64,000 nt of DNA, taken from Pseudomonas sp. RIT-PI-q. GTDB taxonomy: Bacteria > Pseudomonadota > Gammaproteobacteria > Pseudomonadales > Pseudomonadaceae. A model generated the notes under the pieces. The model was not told where the DNA came from. It saw only the letters and a list, made by a program, of their open reading frames with translations, and did no database searches. The stretch covers positions 88,019 through 152,018 of the forward strand of contig NZ_LHPC01000031.1 in NCBI RefSeq assembly GCF_001297125.1, written 5' to 3'. This document shows positions 8,949 through 17,031 of the stretch, piece after piece. Position 1 is the first letter of the stretch; every line of letters starts with the position of its first letter. The position numbers and the translations under genes were made by a program.

Positions 8949-8954
8949 TATAAT
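8949..8954 (+). promoter_or_regulatory. Putative -10 element for miaE
   Basis: A consensus TATAAT lies 38 bases before the miaE ATG. No good -35 hexamer is found at the right distance, so strength is uncertain. The neighbouring ANR box could in principle affect both divergent genes. Confidence 0.4.
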
Positions 8955-8992
8955 CGGCGCCCTTCGTTTTGAACCTCTTATCCGTGAGCCCC

Positions 8993-9601
8993 ATGATCCT
9001 TCCCGAAATCCACGAGTTCCTCGGCTGCCGCACGCCCGATGGCTGGGTCCAGGCCGCGCTGGCCGATCAGGAAACCCTGCTGATCGACCACAAGAACTGC
9101 GAATTCAAGGCGGCCAGCACGGCGTTGAGCCTAATTGCCAAGTATCACTCTCACGTCGACCTGATCAACCTGATGTCACGCCTGGCTCGGGAAGAGCTGG
9201 TGCACCACGAACAGGTCATGCGCCTGATGAAAAAGCGCAAGATCGAGCTGCGTCAACTGTCCGCCGGGCGTTACGCTTCGGGCCTGCGCAAAGTGGTACG
9301 TAGCCACGAGCCGGTGAAACTAGTCGATACGCTGGTGGTGGGGGCCTTTATCGAAGCACGCAGTTGTGAACGTTTCGAGGCGTTGGTGCCACATCTGGAC
9401 GAGGAGCTGGGAAAATTCTACTTCGGCCTGCTGAAAAGCGAGGCCCGGCATTTTCAGGGTTATCTGAAACTGGCCTACCAGTACGGTGATGCCAAGGACA
9501 TCGCCCAGGTGATCGACCGGGTTCGTACCGCCGAGCAGGAACTGATCGAATCACCGGACGTGGAATTCCGCTTCCACAGCGGTGTGCCAACCGCTGCATA
9601 A
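8993..9601 (+). CDS. miaE: tRNA-(ms2io6A)-hydroxylase
   Basis: The 202-residue protein has the MiaE pattern: N-terminal PEIHEFLGCRTPDGWVQAAL, then a ferritin-like four-helix bundle with di-iron ligands in AREELVHHEQV, EARSCERFE and KSEARHFQGY. The enzyme hydroxylates the isopentenyl group of ms2i6A at position 37 of tRNAs, using O2 and a non-heme di-iron centre. ATG 8993 is used; GTG 8984 and TTG 8969 are in frame but add residues not expected in the family. It is divergent from the ANR-controlled usp gene, so an O2-using enzyme and a low-O2 gene share one control region. Confidence 0.93.
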   Translation: MILPEIHEFLGCRTPDGWVQAALADQETLLIDHKNCEFKAASTALSLIAKYHSHVDLINLMSRLAREELVHHEQVMRLMKKRKIELRQLSAGRYASGLRKVVRSHEPVKLVDTLVVGAFIEARSCERFEALVPHLDEELGKFYFGLLKSEARHFQGYLKLAYQYGDAKDIAQVIDRVRTAEQELIESPDVEFRFHSGVPTAA

Positions 9602-9636
9602 ACCTGGGGAGTACGGCTTGTGTCGTTCTTGAGGAC

Positions 9637-9728
9637 GCCTTCGCGGGCAAGCCTCGCTCCTACAGGGATTCGGCCGTTTGCAAAATCGACGCGGTCCTGT
9701 AGGAGCGAGGCTTGCCCGCGAAGAGGCC
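9637..9728. repeat. REP pair
   Basis: Facing REP copies (CGCGGGCAAGCCTCGCTCCT and its complement) separated by about 25 bases, between two convergent genes. Confidence 0.88.
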
Positions 9729-9761
9729 ATCAGCAACACCTCACCCGTCCCATGAACAGTG

Positions 9762-10250
9762 TTAGCAGCTCAACCCCAGGCGTTCATGCCACTCGGCGAT
9801 GGACTCTTCGGGATACTCATCGAACTGTTTGTCGCCAGGCTGCACCTCTGCCTCTACCCACGGCGCCTTGGAATCCAGCAACAAATGCGTGTGTTCCGGC
9901 GGCACCGGCAGCGGTGTGTCGATGGCCGAGGCAAACGGGTGAATCAACTCCGGCCATTCCGGGCTGAACAGCCATAAACCCGAGCCACATACCGAACAGA
10001 AATGCCGCTCGGCCGTACTGCGGTGGGCGCGTTGAGCGCCTTCGTCCTTGAGTAACGCATGGTAAATCGCAATGTGCTTGCGCCCGCGCACTTTCAGGCT
10101 GTTGGCATCGCCCGCAATATTGATCGCATAGCCGCCACCGCCCTGGGTCTTGCGGCAGATAGAGCAATAGCAGCGCTGATACGGGTAGGGGTGGGCGCTG
10201 GTCAAACTGAACGACACGGCGCCGCAATGGCAGGAACCTTCGAGCTGCAT
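9762..10250 (-). CDS. GFA family (CENP-V/GFA domain) protein
   Basis: This 162-residue protein has the zinc-binding cysteine pattern of the glutathione-dependent formaldehyde-activating enzyme (Gfa) family: CHCGAVSF near the start, CYCSICRK about 20 residues later and CSVCGSGLW in the middle. Members bind two zinc ions; the founding enzyme promotes S-hydroxymethylglutathione formation, but for most members the reaction is unknown. There is no formaldehyde dehydrogenase nearby, so a formaldehyde role is not supported by context. The next gene (thioesterase) reads the same way 36 bases upstream and the two may be cotranscribed. Confidence 0.85.
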   Translation of the reverse strand: MQLEGSCHCGAVSFSLTSAHPYPYQRCYCSICRKTQGGGGYAINIAGDANSLKVRGRKHIAIYHALLKDEGAQRAHRSTAERHFCSVCGSGLWLFSPEWPELIHPFASAIDTPLPVPPEHTHLLLDSKAPWVEAEVQPGDKQFDEYPEESIAEWHERLGLSC

Positions 10251-10286
10251 GGCAACCTCCGACGGGTCTTGGCTGATCCAGACAGC

Positions 10287-10682
10287 CTAGACCGGCACCA
10301 GAATCGCATCGCCGGTGGCCACCAGTTTCAATTGATCGCCGGTTTGCGCGAACAGCTCGGCGCGGGCAAACACCTGCTTCTTGCCGGCCTTCACCACCCG
10401 ACCCCGGGCGATGAACACTTCACCGATGGCGGGCGCCAGGCAGTTGACCGAAAAATGTGAAGCCAACACGTTACCGGCGACCGTTCCCGCCGCAAAGCCG
10501 CACGCCGTGTCGAGTAGTGCGCCGATCAGTCCGGCGTGCAGGAAACCGGCGTACTGCGCCATGTCAGCCTCGCGAAACGCCATTGTCAGTTCGGCTTCAC
10601 CGCTCTCGGCGCGAGTGACTTCGAAACCGGCCCAGCGGTTGAAGGCTGAGGTTGAGTTGATCTGTTTGAGTGTGTTGAGCAT
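10287..10682 (-). CDS. PaaI-family acyl-CoA thioesterase (hotdog fold)
   Basis: The 131-residue protein is a single hotdog domain with the PaaI/YiiD-type motif GFLHAGLIGALLDTACGFAA, where the loop before the long helix holds the catalytic site, followed by SHFSVNCLAPAIGEVFIARGRVVKAGKK. It probably hydrolyses an acyl- or aryl-CoA thioester. ATG 10682 is selected because GGAGGG lies 8 bases upstream; the frame continues to 10811 only through REP sequence. It precedes the GFA gene on the same strand. Confidence 0.85.
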   Translation of the reverse strand: MLNTLKQINSTSAFNRWAGFEVTRAESGEAELTMAFREADMAQYAGFLHAGLIGALLDTACGFAAGTVAGNVLASHFSVNCLAPAIGEVFIARGRVVKAGKKQVFARAELFAQTGDQLKLVATGDAILVPV

Positions 10683-10786
10683 GGCGAATCCCTCCGATTG
10701 AAGGTTCAACATGCGCCCGGTTCGGGGGGAAGTCATTGTCCATAACTGAGGCTGATGAAGCTGGATTTGTGGTGAATGTGCTGGCC

Positions 10787-10864
10787 TCATCGCGGGCAAG
10801 CCCGCTCCCACATTTTATCTGTGGCGTTCACAAGTCCCCTGTGGGAGCGGGCTTGCCCGCGATG
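10787..10864. repeat. REP pair, short spacer
   Basis: Facing copies of TCGCGGGCAAGCCCGCTCCC and complement with only about 33 bases between them, in the divergent gap between the thioesterase gene and the LysR gene. Confidence 0.88.
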
Positions 10865-10940
10865 AACGATAACACGGTCCCACTGGACGCCCACCGCCCG
10901 CCGGGTCAGCATGTGTGCCTCGAAATCGGGGTCTCAAGTC

Positions 10941-11825
10941 ATGCGGCGTCTACCTTCACTGGCAGCACTCAGAACCTTCGAATGCGCCGCCCGCCACGCC
11001 CACTTCGGCCGGGCGGCGGCGGAGTTGTGCGTCACCGACAGCGCCGTCAGCCACCAGATTCGCCAACTCGAAGAGCAACTGGGCGTGTCGCTGTTCATCC
11101 GCGAAGGCCGGCAGATTCGCCCGACGATGGCGGCCGGGCGTCTGATGCAGAGTTTGCAGCAAGCCTTCGAACTGATCGGCGATGCCTGCGATGAACTGCG
11201 CGACCCGTCATCCCTGGCGGTCTTGCGTTTGGCGGTCACCGCCGAACTCGCGCAAAAATGGCTGATGAGTCGCCTCACGGATTTCTACGCCCGTTACCCG
11301 CACATCACCTTGCACCTCTACGAACAACCGATCGACGCCACGGCGCCGGGGGAAGACATCGACCTGGCGATCACCTACGGCACCGGCCCGGTGGACAGCA
11401 GCGCGTTCTTTGTCCGGCCGTTGCCGGCGCTGCAGTTCTTCCCGGTGTGCAGCCCCGGTCTGTTCAACCAGGGCACCCTGAAAACCCCGAAGGACCTGGC
11501 GCGCCACTGTCTGTTGCACGACGATCAGGACGGCAAGACCTGGACCGCCTGGCTCACCAGCCATGCCGGCGATCAGCGCCCGGAACGCCAGCTGTATTTT
11601 GCTCACGCAGGCCTGGCGCTGGAAGCCGCGGCCCAAGGGCAGGGTGTGGCCATGGGCGACAACCTGACCGCTCAGGAAGACTTGCTCAGCGGTCGGCTGG
11701 TCCGGCCCTTCACCTCCAGCATGACCGCGTTGGGCCAATATGCGCTGGTGTGTGAACGGGTACGGCTGGAGCGTCCGGCGGTGGCGCAGATGCTGGAGTG
11801 GTTCAACGATCAGCTGATCGATTGA
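10941..11825 (+). CDS. LysR-type regulator, GcvA-like
   Basis: The 294-residue protein has the N-terminal winged helix-turn-helix (LAALRTFECAARHAHFGRAAAELCVTDSAVSHQIRQLE) in the GcvA-type form with VTDSAVSHQIRQLE, and a C-terminal substrate-binding domain of about 200 residues. It reads in the same direction as, and lies 100 bases before, the agmatine deiminase gene. This suggests it controls polyamine metabolism here. P. aeruginosa uses a TetR-type regulator (AguR) for aguBA, so a LysR regulator would be a different arrangement. Effector unknown. Confidence 0.85.
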   Translation: MRRLPSLAALRTFECAARHAHFGRAAAELCVTDSAVSHQIRQLEEQLGVSLFIREGRQIRPTMAAGRLMQSLQQAFELIGDACDELRDPSSLAVLRLAVTAELAQKWLMSRLTDFYARYPHITLHLYEQPIDATAPGEDIDLAITYGTGPVDSSAFFVRPLPALQFFPVCSPGLFNQGTLKTPKDLARHCLLHDDQDGKTWTAWLTSHAGDQRPERQLYFAHAGLALEAAAQGQGVAMGDNLTAQEDLLSGRLVRPFTSSMTALGQYALVCERVRLERPAVAQMLEWFNDQLID

Positions 11826-11925
11826 TGAGTTGAATTCAAGTATTCCGAAATAATCATCGTTGGCGAGCAGGGCGCTCACGCACTTAGCCTGTGGTCATTC
11901 CAATCCCCGCTGATGAGGTTTGACC

Positions 11926-13050
11926 ATGGCACGTTTGCTCGACACCACTCCCAAACTCGACGGTTTCCGTTTGCCCGGCGAATTCGAAACCAAGTCCGGC
12001 TGCTGGCTCGGCTGGCCGGAGCGCACCGACGTCTGGCGTAACGGCGCCAAGCCTGCGCAGAAAGTCTGGGTGCAGATCGTCACCGCCATTGCCCAGAGCG
12101 AACCGGTTACCGTGTGTGCCTCCGCCGCACAATTCGCCACCGCCCGCCGCCAGTTGCCGCCGCACGTGCGCGTGGTGGAAATGACCTGCAACGACACCTG
12201 GTTTCGCGACAGCGGGCCGTGCTTTGTGGTCAACGATGACAGCGGCGAAGTACGCGGTGTGGACTTCGAGTTCAACGCCTATGGCGGCCTCGACGGTGGC
12301 TTGTATTATCCGTGGGACAAGGACGACCAGATCGCCAGCAAGATCCTCGAAATCGAACGTTTCGACCGCTACCGCGCGCCACTGATCGCCGAGTTGGGCG
12401 GCATCCAGAGCGATGGCCAGGGCAGCATCCTCACCACCGAGCAATGCCTGCTCAACCGCAATCGCAACCAGCATCTGGGCAAGGAAGAAGTCACTCGCCG
12501 ATTGACCGATTACCTCGGCGCCGAGCAAATCATCTGGCTGCCACGCGGCTGTAAATTCGACGAAACCGACGGCCACGTCGACGATCTCGCCTGCTTCGTG
12601 CGCCCCGGTGAAGTGGTGCTGCAATGGACCGACAATCGCGATGACCCGCAATGGGAAATCTACCAGGAAGCCTACGACATCCTGCGCAGCACCCGCGACA
12701 GCCGTGGTCGCGAGTTGATCGTGCACAAATTGCCGCAACCGGACGTGCTGGAATGGACCGCCGAAGAGGCCGAAGGGCTGGACCAGCTCGATAGCACCCA
12801 TGTGCGTCAGGCCGGGACCAAAATCTGCGCGTCGTACATCAACTACTACGCCGGCAACACGTCGATTGTGGTGCCGCTGTTTGGCGATCGCCATGATCAG
12901 GCGGCACAGGCGACCCTGGCCGAACTGTTCCCGCAGCACACAATCGTCGGCATCGAAAACTCCCGGGAAATCCTCCTCGGCGGCGGCAACGTCGCGTGCA
13001 TCACCATGCCGCAATACGCTGGCACTGCCTGCAACAAAAAGGGAGTTTAA
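11926..13050 (+). CDS. aguA: Agmatine deiminase
   Basis: The 374-residue product carries the guanidino-group hydrolase signatures: GWPERTDVWR near the start, NDTWFRDSGPCFVV, TDGHVDDLACFV (conserved Asp/His) and the catalytic cysteine near residue 358 in GGGNVACITMPQ. It converts agmatine to N-carbamoylputrescine and ammonia in the arginine decarboxylase route to putrescine. TGAGG precedes the ATG at 11926. The next gene, a polyamine-binding protein, begins 2 bases after the stop and is surely cotranscribed. The partner N-carbamoylputrescine amidohydrolase gene (aguB) is not in this cluster. Confidence 0.95.
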   Translation: MARLLDTTPKLDGFRLPGEFETKSGCWLGWPERTDVWRNGAKPAQKVWVQIVTAIAQSEPVTVCASAAQFATARRQLPPHVRVVEMTCNDTWFRDSGPCFVVNDDSGEVRGVDFEFNAYGGLDGGLYYPWDKDDQIASKILEIERFDRYRAPLIAELGGIQSDGQGSILTTEQCLLNRNRNQHLGKEEVTRRLTDYLGAEQIIWLPRGCKFDETDGHVDDLACFVRPGEVVLQWTDNRDDPQWEIYQEAYDILRSTRDSRGRELIVHKLPQPDVLEWTAEEAEGLDQLDSTHVRQAGTKICASYINYYAGNTSIVVPLFGDRHDQAAQATLAELFPQHTIVGIENSREILLGGGNVACITMPQYAGTACNKKGV

Positions 13051-13052
13051 TC

Positions 13053-14150
13053 ATGGGCCTGCACAAACTGACTCAAGCGTTATTGCTGGTGCTTGCACCC
13101 CTGTGTGTGCAGGCCGCCGACACCGCCAAACCGGTGGTGAACCTGTACATCTGGGGCGAGTACCTGGCCCCGGATACCTTGAAGAATTTCGAGAAAAAAA
13201 CCGGCATCCACGTCGTGGCCGATCACTTCGACTCGCTGGAAACCGTCGAGACCAAACTGCTCACCGGCCGCAGCGGCTACGACCTCGTGCTGACTGCCGG
13301 GCAGCACCTGTCCCGGGCGATCCAGAGTGGGGCGATTCAAGCGCTAAACCCGCAATTGCTGCCGCATTTTGCCGGGGTTGGCGAGGAGTTTCGCCAGCAC
13401 ATGGCGGTGTTTGATCCGGGCAATCGTTACGCCGGGATCTACGCTTGGGGCACCACGGGCGTTGGTTATCAGGAGGAGGCGGTGAAACAGCGCCTGCCCG
13501 ATGCGCCAACGGACAGTTGGGCGATGCTGTTCGACCCGGCGGTGGTGGCGAAATTCGCCGATTGCGGGGTCAGCCTGCTCAATGATCCCAACGAGGTGTT
13601 CGCTGCCGTCATGAAATACATGGGGCTGGACATCAACCGGCAGAACCTCGATGACTTGAAACTGGCCGAGCAGCAACTGGCGAAGATTCGGCCCTACATT
13701 CGATATTTCGACAACGATCTGAACATCAGCGACCTGGCCAACGGCAACACCTGCGTCGCCATGTCGTGGAACGGCAACGTGGCGATTGCCGCCGGGCAGG
13801 CCGAGGCGGCGAACAAGCCGTTCAAACTGAGTTACCGGATACCGAAAGAGGGTACGTTAATCTGGTTCGACGCCATGGTCATCCCCAAGGATGCACCGCA
13901 TCCCGAGGCTGGATTGGCGTTGATGGATTATTTGATGACGCCTGAGGTGATTGCGCCGATTACCGACACCATTCATTACGCCAATGCGATTACGGCGGCG
14001 GATGGTTTGATTGATCCGGCGATTCGCGATGATCCGGGGACGTATCCGTCGGCGCAGGTGCGGGCTTCGCTGTATAGCAAGAATGACAATGGCAAGGCGT
14101 TCAACCGGGCGCTGATTCGGGCGTTCAGTCGGTTGAAGTCGGGGTTGTGA
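13053..14150 (+). CDS. Periplasmic polyamine-binding protein (PotF/SpuD-like)
   Basis: The 365-residue protein has a signal peptide (KLTQALLLVLAPLCVQAAD) and the polyamine-binding fold opening VNLYIWGEYLAPDTLKNFEKKTG, with YAWGTTGVGYQ and CVAMSWNGNVAIA as further family landmarks. It should bind putrescine, spermidine or agmatine in the periplasm for an ABC importer. No permease or ATPase genes lie nearby, so it must pair with a transporter encoded elsewhere. GGGAG precedes the start, and the 2-base gap after aguA indicates one operon. Confidence 0.88.
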   Translation: MGLHKLTQALLLVLAPLCVQAADTAKPVVNLYIWGEYLAPDTLKNFEKKTGIHVVADHFDSLETVETKLLTGRSGYDLVLTAGQHLSRAIQSGAIQALNPQLLPHFAGVGEEFRQHMAVFDPGNRYAGIYAWGTTGVGYQEEAVKQRLPDAPTDSWAMLFDPAVVAKFADCGVSLLNDPNEVFAAVMKYMGLDINRQNLDDLKLAEQQLAKIRPYIRYFDNDLNISDLANGNTCVAMSWNGNVAIAAGQAEAANKPFKLSYRIPKEGTLIWFDAMVIPKDAPHPEAGLALMDYLMTPEVIAPITDTIHYANAITAADGLIDPAIRDDPGTYPSAQVRASLYSKNDNGKAFNRALIRAFSRLKSGL

Positions 14151-14189
14151 TTAGGTTTGAGTTTGGGTGATGTGGTGAATGGAATGACG

Positions 14190-14280
14190 CCATCGCGGGC
14201 AAGCCCGCTCCCACAAGGATCGGTGTGTGTGCTCGACACAAAACCTGTAGGAGCGAGGCTTGCCCGCGAAGAACGATAAC
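14190..14280. repeat. REP pair
   Basis: Facing REP copies of mixed subtype (GGGCAAGCCCGCTCCCAC on the left, GTAGGAGCGAGGCTTGCCCG on the right), between convergent genes. Confidence 0.88.
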
Positions 14281-14285
14281 GCGGT

Positions 14286-14903
14286 CTACTTGCCGGTCAT
14301 CCGCCACAAATACCACGATGCCACCGTCCGATAAGGACTCCACGCCATCCCGATTTCAATCATCTGCTTACGCGTCGGCTGTACCTCCAACCCCTTGAGC
14401 CGCCGATACCCTTCACGCACACCAAAGTCATCGGCCGGCAAAATATCCGGCCGCTCCAGGCTGTAAATCAGCAACATCTCCACGGTCCAGCGGCCAACCC
14501 CGCGCAAGGTGATCAGGCGCTCGATCAACGCCTCGTCATCCATGGCCAGCGCCGTGGCGTAGTCAGGCACGACAGCGTCCAGCGCGGCCTGGGCGATCCC
14601 CTGAATAGTCGCAATTTTGCTGGCGGAAAACCCGCAACTGCGCAGCCGGTCAAAGTCGGTGGCAACAATCTGTTCCGGCCTCGGAAACCCGCCCGCAGGG
14701 AACAGTGCCAACAGCCGGCCGACAATCGCATCCCCGGCCTTGGCGTGCAGTTGCTGGTAGGCAATCGCCCGCACCAGCGACTCATAAGGATCACGCGCCG
14801 CATGGGGCTGATGCAGGCACGGGCCGATAGCGGCGATGTGGCGCGCCCAGTCCTCATCGATGGACGATAGAAATTGGGTAGCGGGCAGATAGCGGTCGGG
14901 CAT
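14286..14903 (-). CDS. alkA: DNA-3-methyladenine glycosylase II (AlkA-like, HhH-GPD)
   Basis: This 205-residue protein has the short HhH-GPD architecture without the N-terminal TBP-like domain of E. coli AlkA. The helix-hairpin-helix LITLRGVGRWTVEMLLIYSL is followed by the catalytic aspartate in LPADDFGVREGYRRL. It removes alkylated bases such as 3-methyladenine to start base-excision repair. Its start lies 4 bases after the stop of the lyase-like gene and that gene follows ada, so all three form a minus-strand operon expected to be induced by methylation damage. Confidence 0.9.
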   Translation of the reverse strand: MPDRYLPATQFLSSIDEDWARHIAAIGPCLHQPHAARDPYESLVRAIAYQQLHAKAGDAIVGRLLALFPAGGFPRPEQIVATDFDRLRSCGFSASKIATIQGIAQAALDAVVPDYATALAMDDEALIERLITLRGVGRWTVEMLLIYSLERPDILPADDFGVREGYRRLKGLEVQPTRKQMIEIGMAWSPYRTVASWYLWRMTGK

Positions 14904-14907
14904 GGGC

Positions 14908-15720
14908 TCAGATTTTCCCGGACGTTGCCAGCAGGGCGTTCACTTCGCCATAGGTGAAAGCCTTGAGTTCGCGGGTGTCGAACGTGCCGGTTTCCAGGAA
15001 ACTCTTGGTCACTGTCGCCATGGCGCCATACAGAAACTCGGCGATGCGAGAACCCGCGCTCAACCGGCGTACGCCGAGTGCCTTCAGTGCTTCAGGCGAT
15101 GGCAGGCCCGGGAGCCCGAGAACGTTGACGGGCAGGGTAGTGCCTTGGCACAGCGCCGCGATCTCGTACTCGGCGGTGACCCCGGCCGCAAACAGCCCAT
15201 CGGCACCGGCGGCTTGATACAAAGCAGCGCGCTTGAGCGTCTCGGCCACGCGGTCTTCGGCGGGCACCAGGCTTTTGAGGTAGACATCGCTGCGGGCATT
15301 GATGAACAGCTTCACGCCGCGACGTTCCGCCACCTGACGCGCGATTTCAATCTTGCGCACCAGCAGCTCGGGCGGTGACGCGCCGTCCTCGATATTGATC
15401 CCTACCGCGCCGGCGGCGATGACCGCATCAATCACGTCGGCCACCCGCGCCAGGTCATCGGAATAGCCGGCTTCGATGTCCACGGTCAACGGCACCGTGA
15501 TCACCCGGGCGATGGACTCGACCGTCGACACCAGGCGTTCGAGGGGCAGGGCGTTGCCGTCCTGATACCCGTGAAGCCAGGCCACCGCTGCGCTGCTGGT
15601 GGCCACGGCTTTGCAGCCCAGTTGCTCGACCAGCCGCGCCCCGGCGGCATCGGCGACGTTGGTGAGGATGAGTAAGCCATCGTGGTGCAACTGCTGGAAT
15701 TGGTTGTCGAGCGTGTCCAT
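14908..15720 (-). CDS. Isocitrate lyase / PEP mutase superfamily protein
   Basis: The 270-residue protein is a TIM-barrel of the PEP mutase/isocitrate lyase superfamily: TVDIEAGYSDD (metal-binding acidic strand), GAVGINIEDGA and KLFINARSDVYL are the family landmarks. Members cleave or form C-C or P-C bonds in 2-oxo-acid related substrates; examples are oxaloacetate decarboxylase, dimethylmalate lyase and carboxyphosphonoenolpyruvate mutase. Substrate is not evident. ATG 15720 follows AGGAAGGA. It lies between ada and alkA, a surprising place for a lyase; a link to alkylation damage is inference from position only. Confidence 0.82.
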   Translation of the reverse strand: MDTLDNQFQQLHHDGLLILTNVADAAGARLVEQLGCKAVATSSAAVAWLHGYQDGNALPLERLVSTVESIARVITVPLTVDIEAGYSDDLARVADVIDAVIAAGAVGINIEDGASPPELLVRKIEIARQVAERRGVKLFINARSDVYLKSLVPAEDRVAETLKRAALYQAAGADGLFAAGVTAEYEIAALCQGTTLPVNVLGLPGLPSPEALKALGVRRLSAGSRIAEFLYGAMATVTKSFLETGTFDTRELKAFTYGEVNALLATSGKI

Positions 15721-15762
15721 CAAATGTCCTTCCTTATGACCTTTTGAGAAAACCGAGGGTGT

Positions 15763-16845
15763 TCAGAATGCGAGTTGTCGTGTGAGCTGAATCGCGGCGT
15801 TTTCCAGCCTGAGCAAAAACGCCTTGCGCGGTTGTCCTCCACCATAGCCCGTGAGCGAGCCGTCCGCACCGATCACCCGGTGGCAGGGCACGACGATCGA
15901 AAGACGGTTGTGCCCGTTGGCCAGGCCCACCGCGCGACTGGCGCCGGGCTTGCCCAACTGTGCGGCGATGGCGCCGTAGGTGCTGGTCTGGCCGTAGGGG
16001 ATTTGCGCCAGTTGCGCCCAGACCTGCCGCGCGAATTCGCTGCCGGGCAAGTGTAGTGGAACATTGAACTCGGTGAGTTTGCCGGCGAAATACTGCGTCA
16101 GTTCAGCTTCAATTTGCTGCAAATGCCCGTTGTGCCCCGGCGCGATCGCGTAGCCATAACGGTTTTGCAATTCTTCGACTTCACGGGTCAGCGCCGGCCG
16201 GTCAAGAAACTCCAGCAGCACCAACCCACGACGTTCGGCCATGGCGATCATCGGCCCCAATGGCGTAGTTAACCGGGTGAACAGCAGCGGCTCGCTATTG
16301 GCGGCCCGGCCCGGGGTGATGTTGAAGGACTTTTGAAACGCATCGCGAAAACCGCTGAGGGATTCATAACCCGAGTCGTAGGCTGCGTTGTCGATCGACT
16401 CGCCCTGTTTGATCCCGCCCAACGCCATGCCGAGGCGCCGGGTGCGCAGCCAGGCATGAAAGGTCATGCCGAAATGCTGTTTGAACCAGCGCCGCAGTTT
16501 CAGCGGCTCGATGCCCTCGGAGAGCAACTGGGCATCGGTCCAGCGCTGTTCGGGGTCGGCGTCTACCGATTTGAGCAGTTGCTGCACCCAGTCCGGCGCA
16601 ATGGCTGCGGCGTCCAGTGGCTTGCAGCGCAGGCAGGCGCGGTAGCCTGCGGACATGCATTCATCGGCGTGGGCGAAGAACTCGACGTTCTCCGGCTTCG
16701 GTTTGCGCGCCGTGCAACTGGGGCGGCAGAAAATGCCGGTGGTTTTCACCGCAGTAAAGAACACCCCCTCGTAGGCGGTGTCTCGTTCGAGCATGGCGCG
16801 AACCATCTCGGCGTGGGGCGGAAGCACTGCGTTTTGTAGGTTCAT
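15763..16845 (-). CDS. ada: Bifunctional Ada: methyl-sensing activator and O6-methylguanine-DNA methyltransferase
   Basis: The 360-residue product has all Ada parts in order. The N-terminal zinc domain has Cys40, Cys44, Cys71 and Cys74 (GIFCRPSCTARK; ACLRCKP), matching the E. coli methylphosphotriester-accepting Cys4 site. Next comes an AraC-type helix-turn-helix (about 95-180), then the methyltransferase domain with acceptor PCHRVIG near residue 320. It repairs methylated phosphate and O6-methylguanine and, once methylated, activates transcription. ATG 16845 gives a product close to family length; an upstream ATG (16908) is possible. It heads the operon ada - lyase-like - alkA. Confidence 0.94.
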   Translation of the reverse strand: MNLQNAVLPPHAEMVRAMLERDTAYEGVFFTAVKTTGIFCRPSCTARKPKPENVEFFAHADECMSAGYRACLRCKPLDAAAIAPDWVQQLLKSVDADPEQRWTDAQLLSEGIEPLKLRRWFKQHFGMTFHAWLRTRRLGMALGGIKQGESIDNAAYDSGYESLSGFRDAFQKSFNITPGRAANSEPLLFTRLTTPLGPMIAMAERRGLVLLEFLDRPALTREVEELQNRYGYAIAPGHNGHLQQIEAELTQYFAGKLTEFNVPLHLPGSEFARQVWAQLAQIPYGQTSTYGAIAAQLGKPGASRAVGLANGHNRLSIVVPCHRVIGADGSLTGYGGGQPRKAFLLRLENAAIQLTRQLAF

Positions 16846-16914
16846 GGACTGAGCATAAGGCCCGAAGGCCACAGCCTCCACCGCAAAATCGACAAAGAAT
16901 TCCTGCACCGCCCC

Positions 16915-17022
16915 CCTTGTAGGAGCTGGCTTGCCAGCGATGGACTCAAGGCCGCCGCATCGATTCAGTAAAACACGCGTTATCGTTGACGACCTTCGCT
17001 GGCAAGCCAGCTCCTACAGGGT
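16915..17022. repeat. REP pair, GGCTTGCCAGC subtype
   Basis: Facing copies of GTAGGAGCTGGCTTGCCAGC and its complement separated by about 60 bases, between ada and arsC. This subtype differs from the GGGCTTGCCCGC repeats elsewhere in the window and recurs at 33419-33650. Confidence 0.88.
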
Positions 17023-17031
17023 TGTGCGAAA

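Noticed and set aside
16846..16908. Longer N-terminus for Ada
   Set aside because: It would add 21 residues before the zinc domain with no family precedent, and the shorter form places Cys40/44/71/74 close to the E. coli numbering.
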